Assembly: GCA_018399865.1 (NCBI GenBank)
Contig: JAGYNL010000106.1
Location: 1-14,843 of the forward strand
DNA from: Candidatus Bipolaricaulota bacterium
GTDB lineage: Bacteria > Bipolaricaulota > Bipolaricaulia > UBA7950 > UBA9294
Length of the DNA stretch: 14,843 bases
Reading direction: 5' to 3'
The translations under genes were made by a program, and so were the position numbers. The number at the start of each line of letters is the position of its first letter. The stretch's first letter is position 1. This document shows, in pieces, positions 1-6,929 of the stretch. Under the pieces are notes generated by a model. The model was not told where the DNA came from. It did no database searches and saw nothing but the letters and a program-made list of their open reading frames with translations.

Positions 1-306
1 TTCGTGAAGAGCAAGGGTGCCATTAAGAAACCGGGAACCTGTGCAGCTTGGCCCGAAGCGCTGTAGCGCTTCCGAGGCTGCTTGTCGCACATGTGGGTGC
101 TCCGTTAGGCCTAAATAGTTGTTGGAACCAATCATGATCAAACGCCTGCCATCAACCATGGCTTCGGTTCCTTCACTTTGATCTAGAGGGATGAAAAACG
201 GATAAAGCCCCATCTCTCGAGCTTCCTGGGGGCTCGCCGGGTAACCCATCTTATGTGCTAGCTCCGAATCAGAGTAGAAAGCGCGGCATTTCTCGAACAG
301 GTCCAC
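1..306 (-). CDS. Alpha-oxoamine synthase, serine palmitoyltransferase-like (3' end outside window)
   Basis: The 102 visible residues are the N-terminus of a PLP-dependent alpha-oxoamine synthase, the family of BioF, Kbl, HemA and serine palmitoyltransferase (SPT), which condense an amino acid with an acyl-CoA and release CO2. The segment IMIGSNNYLGLTEHP (about residues 56-70) is the family N-terminal signature. The following GSRFLNGTLALH resembles bacterial SPT and differs from the forms I recall for BioF (GSGHVSGY) and Kbl (SVRFICGT). The lead-in MGLYPFFIPLD...GTE also resembles SPT-type enzymes. The start is a GTG at 306, chosen because an AGGAGG lies upstream at a usable distance and the frame is open to the window edge. 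The PLP lysine lies outside the window, so activity cannot be judged. It follows the SDR gene by 53 nt on the same strand, so the two are probably co-transcribed. Family assignment is firm; the SPT substrate is probable only. Confidence 0.85.
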   Translation of the reverse strand, partial: MDLFEKCRAFYSDSELAHKMGYPASPQEAREMGLYPFFIPLDQSEGTEAMVDGRRLIMIGSNNYLGLTEHPHVRQAASEALQRFGPSCTGSRFLNGTLALHE

Positions 307-359
307 TATATCACTTGCCTCCTATAAGCAATCTAAAGCCATGCATAGCTACATCCAGC

Positions 360-1172
360 CTAAACAACTTTATAATACTTCATAAGAGCCCATTCGAAGA
401 AGCGGCCCGGGGCAACTTGTTTAAGAAAAGCCGCTCCACGTTGTGACAGCCCCCCGGTCGAGTACCGCGCCTTGAGCGAACGACGAGCAAGTATCCTCAC
501 CACTAGGTTTGCCACTCGCTTAGGGGATGACCCAGCTCGCTCATCTCTTTCTACTACCATCATGGTTCGCTCTATACCAATTCGATACGGCGAGCTATCC
601 ATCGATCCTTCGGTATAGCGCCTATTATCAGTGAAGGTGGTACATATATCACCTGGCTCAATTAAGGTAACATCGATACCGAATTGACGCACTTCCATAC
701 GCAACGCCTCGCTCAAGCCCTCAACAGCAAACTTTGTAGCGCTGTACAGGCCTTGGTAAGGAAGACCAATCCGTCCTCCCAACGAAGAGATGTTTATTAT
801 CGTTCCACTACCCGCTTTCCTCATTATAGGAAGAGCTGCCCGACATACCCGGAGCAAACCGAACAAGTTGGTCTCAAAGATGGATTTTGCTTCTTCAACG
901 GACGTATCCTCTACTGATCCAGCAATTCCAAACCCTGCGTTGTTAATTACTACATCAATCTTTCCCTCTATCCGCACTATCTCATTTACCGCCGCGTTCA
1001 CCGATTCATCGCTGTTTACGTCCATTTGCAGCATGTGCATGTTTTGATCTTCATTGACATTGTCTGGATTACGGCTTGTTCCATACACGCAGTAACCTTC
1101 AATAGCTAGGCGCTCAGCACATGCCTTGCCTATTCCAAACGACGCCCCTGTAACCAAAACTACCCTGCTCAA
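360..1172 (-). CDS. Short-chain dehydrogenase/reductase, candidate 3-ketosphinganine-type reductase
   Basis: A 270-residue classical SDR (Rossmann-fold NAD(P)H oxidoreductase). From the chosen start, the cofactor motif TGASFGIG is at residues 8-15, NNAG at 77-80, and the catalytic Ser130, Tyr143 and Lys147 (YSATK) are in place. Arg34 just after the second strand suggests NADP(H). The start is a TTG at 1172, preceded by GGAGGG with a 6-nt spacer; an in-frame ATG at 1229 would add 19 residues with no good ribosome site. The last about 90 residues (EPGDICTTF onward) form the variable substrate-binding part and do not name the substrate. Directly downstream is an SPT-like synthase whose product would be a 3-keto compound, so reduction of that ketone is the natural guess. 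The SDR assignment is secure; the substrate is inference. A general ketoreductase remains possible. Confidence 0.88.
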   Translation of the reverse strand: MSRVVLVTGASFGIGKACAERLAIEGYCVYGTSRNPDNVNEDQNMHMLQMDVNSDESVNAAVNEIVRIEGKIDVVINNAGFGIAGSVEDTSVEEAKSIFETNLFGLLRVCRAALPIMRKAGSGTIINISSLGGRIGLPYQGLYSATKFAVEGLSEALRMEVRQFGIDVTLIEPGDICTTFTDNRRYTEGSMDSSPYRIGIERTMMVVERDERAGSSPKRVANLVVRILARRSLKARYSTGGLSQRGAAFLKQVAPGRFFEWALMKYYKVV

Positions 1173-1196
1173 TTTTGCCCTCCATCGGTTGAACGA

Positions 1197-1224
1197 ATAA
1201 TAATCCGAAGCGTAAGACCCCCAA
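1197..1224 (-). promoter_or_regulatory. Candidate sigma-70 promoter for the SDR/SPT-like genes
   Basis: Reading the minus strand, TTGGGG (1224-1219) and TATTAT (1202-1197) are separated by 16 nt. The -10 matches the consensus at five of six positions; the -35 only at three. Transcription would begin near 1190, leaving a short leader with the GGAGGG ribosome site. This would let the SDR/SPT-like pair be expressed independently of the nuclease gene, which ends 90 nt upstream. Confidence 0.35.
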
Positions 1225-1262
1225 CGCATTTACCCGGCGTAAAGATGCCAATCGCAGCGGGT

Positions 1263-3095
1263 TTAAGTATCAGAATAATCTTGCCTCAAATCAATCCCCA
1301 CGATCAACGGATCATGATCTGATGAGCGAAAGGGGCCATTTTGATATAGTTTTTTCACCTGCTCAGCTAACTTGTAACTACCGCTGTAGCCAATGACAGA
1401 CGGCTCATCGGCATTAATGTGCCATACCACCGCCCCTTTAACCTGCCCCACAAGCGAACTGGAAGCAAGCGCATGGTCAACGGCACTTGCTTCGCCTTCA
1501 TAAACGTAGGTGTACTCAGGAGAATCAGTAAAATGGGACACAAGATCAGTATAACCGGCCTTAACAAGGATCCTCATAGGATCTTCTTGTGTGTAGCAGT
1601 TCAAATCTCCAATAATCAGCAGATCAGGATCACCCGCGTCTGTAGGATCGGTAGCAAGCCACCCCATAAGTGCTTCCACAGCCTGAATACGATTGCGGTT
1701 CCAACATCCCTGTCCATCTGCTTGATCGCGATCAAGCCCATGTGCCGAATATTGGCTCTTCGATTTCAAGTGATTCGCGACCACTGTAATCTTCTCCCCG
1801 CTCTCCTTATGCACAAATGTCTGTGCCAGCGGTAGCCGGTTCATCTCCGGTAAGTCGCTTGACGGCATCATCACTCCAGGGCCTTGCGTTTCTACGGTTT
1901 GTGTTCGGTAGACCAAAGCTACTGTAATCTCATCTGCTTCCGACTGATCGCTTCTTGGCGTCACGTAAGCGTAGCTTGTCCCCACTGGAGCAGCGGCATT
2001 CATCGCACCTACCAGATCATAGATTGCGCTTCTAGGCCCGAAACCATCGTTCTCCAACTCCGCAAGGCTGATGATATCAGCATTAAATGCCACAAGTGCT
2101 TTCACCAGTTTATTACGCTGCCGCTGGAAATCAGTCAGGGTAAAGGCACCACGCGTGGTCGGAAAGCCCTCACCACATCCATCGCCATTGAAGTAATTTC
2201 CCACATTGAAGCTTGCCACCCGCAGCTGTCCCTCTACGGCCGGCGGCATCATCTGACGGGGATTTGTAGAAACAAAAATTGGCTCTGCTATTGGCTCAAT
2301 CATATACTCACCGCGACGATAGCTAAGTATCCCCTCTATGTCCGTAGTTGTGTCACCCCCTCGCAGTGTACGGCTTGCCGTAAGCTCTGGTAGGGGGTAG
2401 GTAGTCGGATGAGGATTCTGCGTCATGCTACCATCATCCAGAACAATACGATCAAGAGCATTCGCCACCATTATGGCTTGGGCCGACTCACCGGGATCTG
2501 CAACTTCGGTGGGAGAGAAAAGGCGATGGCTGGAGAGAACGGTCTCACCGTAGCGCCCAAGATTGTATGTATCAGTTACAATAAGCTTTTGACGAAAGAT
2601 AACCTGCATGCTTTCGAATCTTTCGGGCCAATCTACAGATGCGAAAGGCAAGGTAACCGAAGCTGCACTTGGTAAGGCCTGCACCTGGCAGACATTGATC
2701 TGCGAAATCATTTCTAACCGCGTCAGGCCCTGATGTTCGGCCACTATTCCAGTTACGCAGACAAGATCCCCGACCATTACATCTATTTCATCGTCTGCAG
2801 TGTAGACAAATATACCCTCAGAGGTTCTTGGATCGCCGTCAGTATCTCCATCTTCTTCTTGTAGGAAGAATCCGCCCAGAGCAGCAGGCTGACCAAAATC
2901 TCCTGTCACAACAGCTTGCACACTCACAGTCTTACCCACAAGCTGGCTTATCTCAGCACTTCCCTGAATGTCGTGAATCTTGGTAATCGTCTCCGCGCAA
3001 GGACAGGAAACAGCATCACGCTTGATGGGCGTAGGATTTATCAACAAAAAAAGGACTAACCCTAAGCCAAGGGCAACAAGAAAAGCCTTGTACAA
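1263..3095 (-). CDS. Exported ExeM/NucH-family endonuclease/exonuclease/phosphatase protein
   Basis: A 610-residue secreted or membrane-anchored nuclease. Residues 4-19 form a hydrophobic signal segment. Residues about 45-140 look like the OB-fold (YhcR-type) domain of ExeM/NucH nucleases. Residues about 290-605 are the endonuclease/exonuclease/phosphatase catalytic domain: ASFNVGNYF (294-302), the metal-binding glutamate in LAELEND (E346/E348), ANHLKSK (440-446), GDLN (496-499), AVDHAL (538-543) and SSDHDP (591-596). The inserts GQGCWNRNR and WHINADEP are typical of the ExeM subgroup. All catalytic residues appear present, so it should hydrolyse extracellular nucleic acid with a divalent metal. 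The start is a TTG at 3095 with GGAGG 6 nt upstream. A cysteine at 31 (AVSC) is too far from the hydrophobic stretch for a good lipobox. The likely role is DNA scavenging or matrix turnover; co-transcription with the lipid-type genes downstream is possible but unproven. Confidence 0.9.
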   Translation of the reverse strand: MYKAFLVALGLGLVLFLLINPTPIKRDAVSCPCAETITKIHDIQGSAEISQLVGKTVSVQAVVTGDFGQPAALGGFFLQEEDGDTDGDPRTSEGIFVYTADDEIDVMVGDLVCVTGIVAEHQGLTRLEMISQINVCQVQALPSAASVTLPFASVDWPERFESMQVIFRQKLIVTDTYNLGRYGETVLSSHRLFSPTEVADPGESAQAIMVANALDRIVLDDGSMTQNPHPTTYPLPELTASRTLRGGDTTTDIEGILSYRRGEYMIEPIAEPIFVSTNPRQMMPPAVEGQLRVASFNVGNYFNGDGCGEGFPTTRGAFTLTDFQRQRNKLVKALVAFNADIISLAELENDGFGPRSAIYDLVGAMNAAAPVGTSYAYVTPRSDQSEADEITVALVYRTQTVETQGPGVMMPSSDLPEMNRLPLAQTFVHKESGEKITVVANHLKSKSQYSAHGLDRDQADGQGCWNRNRIQAVEALMGWLATDPTDAGDPDLLIIGDLNCYTQEDPMRILVKAGYTDLVSHFTDSPEYTYVYEGEASAVDHALASSSLVGQVKGAVVWHINADEPSVIGYSGSYKLAEQVKKLYQNGPFRSSDHDPLIVGIDLRQDYSDT

Positions 3096-3219
3096 TATCC
3101 ACCTCCCTTTTCAGCCGTAGATTACCAACTTTCCCAACTTACTGCATAATGAAGCTTTATAAGTAAGCCCCTTTTCTCCATCAGCAAGCAATGACGGCAA
3201 AAATCAAATGCTTCTTGAT

Positions 3220-3299
3220 GTAGCGTTGTAACTTGCTTACAACGTTGGGGTTTTGATGCGGCATCTTTGAACAACGTGGCAAACAAGCTACCACGCTAC
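3220..3299. repeat. Two inverted copies of a 28-nt hairpin repeat
   Basis: Copy 1 is 3220-3247 on the plus strand and copy 2 is 3272-3299 on the minus strand. Aligned in the same sense they share 23 of 28 bases, beginning GTAGCGT and ending ACGTTG. Copy 1 folds into a perfect stem, CGTTGTAA/TTACAACG, around the 5-nt loop CTTGC. Copy 2 folds as CGTGGTA/TGCCACG. Of the five differences, T-A to G-C at positions 8 and 22 is a compensatory pair, T-A to T-G at 10/20 keeps a wobble pair, and the other two lie in the loop. The flanks add weaker outer pairing (3210-3221 with 3312-3326). This resembles a REP-type or MITE-type dispersed element, or a paired RNA structure in the mnmG 3' region. The repeat is seen directly; its nature is inference. 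Confidence 0.75.
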
Positions 3300-3375
3300 G
3301 CCCTCGCTAGCACATCAGCATGAAGCCCGTTAAGCTTCTATCCATCAACCATAGCCTTATAGATCTATTACGTTC

Positions 3376-3387
3376 CAGTGGCCACTG
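3376..3387. repeat. Perfect 12-nt palindrome downstream of mnmG
   Basis: CAGTGGCCACTG is a perfect inverted repeat 13 nt beyond the mnmG stop codon. There is no T-run, so it is not a normal terminator. It could be a protein-binding site or chance. Confidence 0.4.
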
Positions 3388-3400
3388 CCTGCACTACTTA

Positions 3401-5245
3401 TCATCGATGTATGATTACAGCAAGCATTGAAAGGTCAGCCCGAGCCACACCTGGAATGCGCGATGCTTGACCGAATGTACGTGGCCGTACACGAGAAAGC
3501 AAATCCCGACCCTCGATCGATAAGCTTTCCAAGACATGATAGTCAATCTGCTTTGGAATCATAACTTCCTCCATGCGCTGCAGCCTCTGGATCTCCCTTT
3601 GTTGCTGCTCCAAATATCCGCTGTATTTGGCCACTATCTCTACCTCATCAAGAACATCCTCCGAATATCCATAAGGCGAAATGAGGTCGGATAGACGAAC
3701 AGGGGGGCGTCGGAGAAGCTCATACAGACTAGCGCCGTTGTCAGTTAACCGAGGCGTACCACGCCTCTCCAGGGCCTCATTGATCTCATGACGTGACCCA
3801 ATCCGTTCATTCTTCAGATGGAGAAGAAGCTTCTCGACCTCTTGTTTACGCTTAAGCATCTGCTCGTAGCAGCTATCATCCAGCAGGCCTATCTCATGTC
3901 CTATCCCTGCCAGCCGCAAGTCGGCATTACCTTCCCGCAGCGTAATCCGGTACTCGGCCCGCGAGGGAAGCATGCGATAAGGCTCTGTAACCCCTTTTGT
4001 AACTAAGTCATCAATCATAACACCGATGAATGCTTTCCCTCGAGAGATTATAAACGCAGGGTCTTTTTTCACCCGGCGGGCAGCATTCACGCCAGCCACA
4101 AGCCCTTGCCCAGCAGCTTCCTCATAGCCAGTTGTCCCATTCACCTGTCCCGCCAGGAACAAACCTTCAATTCCGTCCAACTCCATGGTCACAGAAAGCT
4201 GGGTAGGATCAACGTACTCATACTGTATGTCATACCCATAGCGTTCAATCTGTGCCTTTTCTAATCCCACGATGCTGTGCACAATGCGATCCTGTATATC
4301 AGGGGGAAAAGCTGTGTAGATACCCTGTAAGTAAATCTCTGCTGAGCTGCGGCCCTCCGGCTCTAGAAAAACCTTATGGCTTGTACGATCTGGGAACTTG
4401 ACAATCTTTGCCTCCAAGGAGGGGCAATGACGGGGTCCTTCGCTTGTGATTAGGCCGTTGAAATTCGGGGTTAGGGAAAGGTTCTCCATTATGATACGAT
4501 GTGTCTGTTCATTAGTGTAGGACACGTAAACAGGGAAGTCATCTGCTAGCACTTTCTGCCTTGCCCAGAATGAGAATCCAAGAGGGATATCACTGGTACG
4601 TTGACGCTCAAGCTCACTGATATCTATTGTGCGCCTGTTCACACGCGGCGTAGTGCCAGTTTTTAAGCGACTCATCCGCAGTCCCAATGCTTTCAAGGAT
4701 TCCGCTAGGCCGATCGACGGAGGCTCGCCGCTGCGTCCTGCTGAATAGACCAGATTACCGATTAAGACTTCCCCGTTTAGGAAGGTACCAGCAGCAATAA
4801 TCACAGCCTTGGCAGCCATTTCCAATCCCTCACGAGTGCGGACGCCTCGTACCTGGTGATCGGAAACTAGAATTTCATCTACCATCCCTTCAATCAGATC
4901 AAGTCCATCTGTGTTCTCTAGAGCCTGTTTCCAGCACCGTTTATACTCATCACGATCTGCTTGGGCACGACGTACCTGCATAGCTTTGCCTTTGCTAGTG
5001 TTCAGCAAGCGAATGTTGAGAGTGGCCTTATCGGTTATCCTCCCCATCATACCGCCAAGGGCATCTATCTCCCGCACAATCTGCGACTTGCCCGGTCCTC
5101 CAATAGCTGGGTTGCAAGGCATCTTGCCTATCTCTGACAGGTTTATTGTAACAAGCGCTGTGTGCACTCCCAGTTTTGCGCAGGCATAAGCCGCTTCACA
5201 GCCCGCATGACCCGCGCCAACCACTACTACGTCGTATTGCTTCAT
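3401..5245 (-). CDS. mnmG: tRNA uridine-5-carboxymethylaminomethyl(34) synthesis enzyme MnmG (GidA)
   Basis: A full-length, 614-residue FAD-dependent MnmG. With MnmE, this protein installs the 5-(carboxymethyl)aminomethyl group on wobble U34 of certain tRNAs, using methylene-tetrahydrofolate, in the cytoplasm. Visible features are the FAD-binding GAGHAG at residues 10-15, the conserved KMPCNPAIGGPGKSQ block from 41 (Cys44), the second conserved cysteine in GPRHCPSLE, the FAD-contacting AGQVNGTTGYEEAAGQG block, and the C-terminal helical domain that contacts MnmE and tRNA (ending near SRIPGVARADL). Length is normal for the family. The ATG at 5245 lies 7 nt after the stop of the SPFH gene; the upstream ribosome site is weak, so translational coupling is likely. 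The usual neighbours mnmE, rsmG or parAB are not adjacent here. Confidence 0.97.
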   Translation of the reverse strand: MKQYDVVVVGAGHAGCEAAYACAKLGVHTALVTINLSEIGKMPCNPAIGGPGKSQIVREIDALGGMMGRITDKATLNIRLLNTSKGKAMQVRRAQADRDEYKRCWKQALENTDGLDLIEGMVDEILVSDHQVRGVRTREGLEMAAKAVIIAAGTFLNGEVLIGNLVYSAGRSGEPPSIGLAESLKALGLRMSRLKTGTTPRVNRRTIDISELERQRTSDIPLGFSFWARQKVLADDFPVYVSYTNEQTHRIIMENLSLTPNFNGLITSEGPRHCPSLEAKIVKFPDRTSHKVFLEPEGRSSAEIYLQGIYTAFPPDIQDRIVHSIVGLEKAQIERYGYDIQYEYVDPTQLSVTMELDGIEGLFLAGQVNGTTGYEEAAGQGLVAGVNAARRVKKDPAFIISRGKAFIGVMIDDLVTKGVTEPYRMLPSRAEYRITLREGNADLRLAGIGHEIGLLDDSCYEQMLKRKQEVEKLLLHLKNERIGSRHEINEALERRGTPRLTDNGASLYELLRRPPVRLSDLISPYGYSEDVLDEVEIVAKYSGYLEQQQREIQRLQRMEEVMIPKQIDYHVLESLSIEGRDLLSRVRPRTFGQASRIPGVARADLSMLAVIIHR

Positions 5246-5252
5246 TTACTTA

Positions 5253-6011
5253 CTACTTGGTATCCTGTGAACCGCCGTTCTGAAAAAACTTGAACATATC
5301 TATAGGGATCGGGAAAACGATCGTGGAAGCATTCTCTGCTGAGATGTCAACCAGGCTCTGCAGATAACGCAGCTGGAGCGCTGCTGGGTTTTTGCTTATG
5401 ATTCCCGCTGCCTCGGATAGCTTAGTAGATGCCTGAAGCTCACCCTCTGCATTGATGATCTTGGCTCTTCTCTCGCGCTCCGCTTCCGCTTGGCGAGCAA
5501 TCGCTCTCTGCATTTCGCCTGGTATCTTTACGTCCTTGATTTCAACCGTCTTGACCTTTATTCCCCAGGGATCTGTTTGAGCATCGATAATCTCTTGTAG
5601 TTTCAGGTTGATTTCCTCGCGCTCGGAAAGCAGCTGGTCTAGCTCAACCCCACCAAGGACACTCCTAAGAGTGGTCATAGCAATCTGCCTGGTTGCCTCA
5701 ATATAGTTTTCCACTTGTACTATAGCTGCATTCGCATCTACAACCCGAAAGAAAAGCACCGCATTAACACTAGCGGTTACATTATCCTTAGTAATGACTT
5801 CCTGCGGTGGGACATCAAGTGTGATCATGCGCAACGTAACCTTTACCATCTTATCAACTATAGGGATAAGCAAGAATATCCCTGGTCCTTTTGCGCCCAC
5901 TAGCCTCCCCAGCCGGAATATCACTCCCCTTTCATACTCACGTACAATGCGAATAGCGTTCATCAAAAAGATAATCACTATAGCTATTACCGCCGCAACT
6001 GGAATTGCCAT
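5253..6011 (-). CDS. Slipin/stomatin-type SPFH membrane protein
   Basis: A 252-residue SPFH (stomatin/prohibitin/flotillin) protein of the bacterial slipin group. Residues 1-17 form an N-terminal membrane segment, followed by the slipin signature [13 protein letters not shown]. The SPFH domain covers about residues 20-180, and an alanine/glutamate-rich coiled-coil, [17 protein letters not shown], follows. Such proteins form large membrane-bound oligomeric cages that organise membrane domains and control membrane proteases. They are often paired with an NfeD-family protein. No NfeD gene is next to it here: downstream is mnmG (7-nt gap) and upstream is the divergent tpiA. The ATG at 6011 has a strong GAGGAGG site 5-6 nt upstream, and a well-formed promoter lies at 6043-6071. 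Family assignment is firm; the cellular partner is unknown. Confidence 0.93.
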   Translation of the reverse strand: MAIPVAAVIAIVIIFLMNAIRIVREYERGVIFRLGRLVGAKGPGIFLLIPIVDKMVKVTLRMITLDVPPQEVITKDNVTASVNAVLFFRVVDANAAIVQVENYIEATRQIAMTTLRSVLGGVELDQLLSEREEINLKLQEIIDAQTDPWGIKVKTVEIKDVKIPGEMQRAIARQAEAERERRAKIINAEGELQASTKLSEAAGIISKNPAALQLRYLQSLVDISAENASTIVFPIPIDMFKFFQNGGSQDTK

Positions 6012-6042
6012 CCTAACCTCCTCACAAGTTAAGTCCTACCTG

Positions 6043-6071
6043 ATCATAGGTCGGAGCACGTGGTAAGTCAA
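6043..6071 (-). promoter_or_regulatory. Sigma-70-type promoter for SPFH gene and mnmG
   Basis: On the minus strand, TTGACT (6071-6066) and TATGAT (6048-6043) are exactly 17 nt apart; each matches consensus at five of six positions. Transcription should start near 6036, giving a leader of about 25 nt that carries GAGGAGG. It is the best promoter match in the window. Confidence 0.65.
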
Positions 6072-6104
6072 TTGATTCGCCCTATGTCAAACAGCTGTTA
6101 TAAT
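6072..6104 (+). promoter_or_regulatory. Candidate extended -10 promoter for tpiA
   Basis: A perfect TATAAT at 6099-6104 is preceded by TGT (extended -10, 6096-6098). The nearest -35-like box, TTGATT (6072-6077), is 21 nt upstream, which is too far for normal spacing, so the promoter may work through the extended -10. The predicted start near 6111 leaves a very short leader that just includes the GGAGG at 6113-6117. The -35-like box abuts the -35 box of the divergent promoter. Confidence 0.5.
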
Positions 6105-6122
6105 CCAGTAACGGAGGTAGAC

Positions 6123-6878
6123 ATGACTGCAAGACGCCGATTAATCGCTGGTAACTGGAAGATGAACAAGACTGTAGATGAGACTGGGCAGTTCATCTCA
6201 GAGCTTCTGCCCAAGCTCAAAGGAGTAAATCCAGTTGATATCCTCATCATTCCACCCTACACCAACTTAGACCGGGCAGCCAAATTAATCGCCAACACAC
6301 CTATTCAGCTTGGTGCCCAGGACCTGCACTACGAGCAGCAGGGAGCATTTACCGGAGCTATTTCAGCACATATGTTAAACGCATGTGGATGCAAATATGT
6401 CTTGGTTGGTCACTCTGAGCGCCGTGAGCTGTTTGGTGAAGATGATACAACAGTCTCCCGCAAATTAAATGCAGCCCTTAACAATGGACTAATGCCAATC
6501 CTTTGCGTGGGAGAAACTCTATCCGAGCACGACCAGGTGGAAGCGAAGATCACTTTCCAACTAGAGCAAGACCTTCATGGAATCGACGCAGGCAAGCTTG
6601 ATCAGGTAACCATAGCCTACGAGCCAATCTGGGCAATCGGTACGGGGAAAACTGCTACACCAGAAGTGGCACAACAGACCATCAGCATGATCAGGAAATG
6701 GATTGCTTCCCACTACAAGCAAACAGCAAGCCAGCGGATTCGCATTTTGTACGGGGGAAGTGTCAAGCCTGAGAATGCCTCGTCGCTTATGTCACAAACT
6801 GATATCGATGGAGCCCTTATCGGTGGAGCATCGTTGGTGCCTGAATCATTCTGGCAGATAATAAGCGCTGCATTATGA
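6123..6878 (+). CDS. tpiA: Triose-phosphate isomerase
   Basis: A complete 251-residue TIM-barrel enzyme that interconverts dihydroxyacetone phosphate and glyceraldehyde 3-phosphate in the cytoplasm for glycolysis and gluconeogenesis. The active-site residues are all present: Asn11 and Lys13 in NWKMNKT, His97 in VGHSERR, Glu167 in AYEPIWAIGTGK, and the phosphate-binding YGGSVKPEN (210-218) and GGASL (234-238). Length is typical. The ATG at 6123 was chosen because GGAGG lies 5 nt upstream and the protein then begins at the normal distance from NWKMN. An in-frame ATG at 6060 would add 21 residues unrelated to the family and would lie upstream of the predicted promoter. pgsA follows 51 nt downstream on the same strand and may share the transcript. 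Confidence 0.98.
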   Translation: MTARRRLIAGNWKMNKTVDETGQFISELLPKLKGVNPVDILIIPPYTNLDRAAKLIANTPIQLGAQDLHYEQQGAFTGAISAHMLNACGCKYVLVGHSERRELFGEDDTTVSRKLNAALNNGLMPILCVGETLSEHDQVEAKITFQLEQDLHGIDAGKLDQVTIAYEPIWAIGTGKTATPEVAQQTISMIRKWIASHYKQTASQRIRILYGGSVKPENASSLMSQTDIDGALIGGASLVPESFWQIISAAL

Positions 6879-6929
6879 CCAAAAGCGCATTGATCAGAGA
6901 AAGTCATTTGTTTAAGGACCCAAAAAGTA

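Larger units (their letters stand above)
3096..3400. other. 305-nt non-coding gap between mnmG and the nuclease gene
   Basis: No convincing reading frame lies here. On the minus strand it is the region after the mnmG stop and the leader of the nuclease gene, whose ribosome site (AGGGAGGT, about 3100-3107) sits at the left end. It contains the paired hairpin repeats at 3220-3299 and the perfect palindrome at 3376-3387. I found no canonical intrinsic terminator for mnmG. A weak five-pair hairpin, ATCAA/TTGAT, followed by four T on the minus strand near 3196-3217, is the only candidate. No well-spaced promoter was seen for the nuclease gene, although a TATAAA lies on the minus strand near 3155. 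Confidence 0.6.

Noticed and set aside
1173..1229. ATG start at 1229 for the SDR
   Set aside because: It adds 19 residues before the Rossmann strand and includes the promoter-like TATTAT; the TTG at 1172 has a good GGAGGG.
1884..2393. 169-codon open frame on the plus strand opposite the nuclease gene
   Set aside because: It has no ribosome site or recognisable motif and lies entirely opposite conserved catalytic-domain sequence, so it is a chance frame.
3076..3095. Lipoprotein signal in the ExeM-type nuclease (AVSC near residue 31)
   Set aside because: The cysteine lies about 11 residues after the end of the hydrophobic segment, with charged residues between, so it is not a credible lipobox.
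3196..3217. Intrinsic terminator for mnmG (ATCAA/TTGAT stem followed by T-run on the minus strand)
   Set aside because: The stem is only five AT-rich pairs with a 7-nt loop, too weak to annotate as a terminator.
3220..3299. CRISPR array
   Set aside because: There are only two repeat copies, in opposite orientation, with no regular spacers and no cas genes.
6060..6122. Upstream in-frame ATG extending TpiA by 21 residues
   Set aside because: The extension is unlike TpiA, has no ribosome site and spans the TATAAT promoter; the ATG at 6123 has GGAGG at proper spacing.
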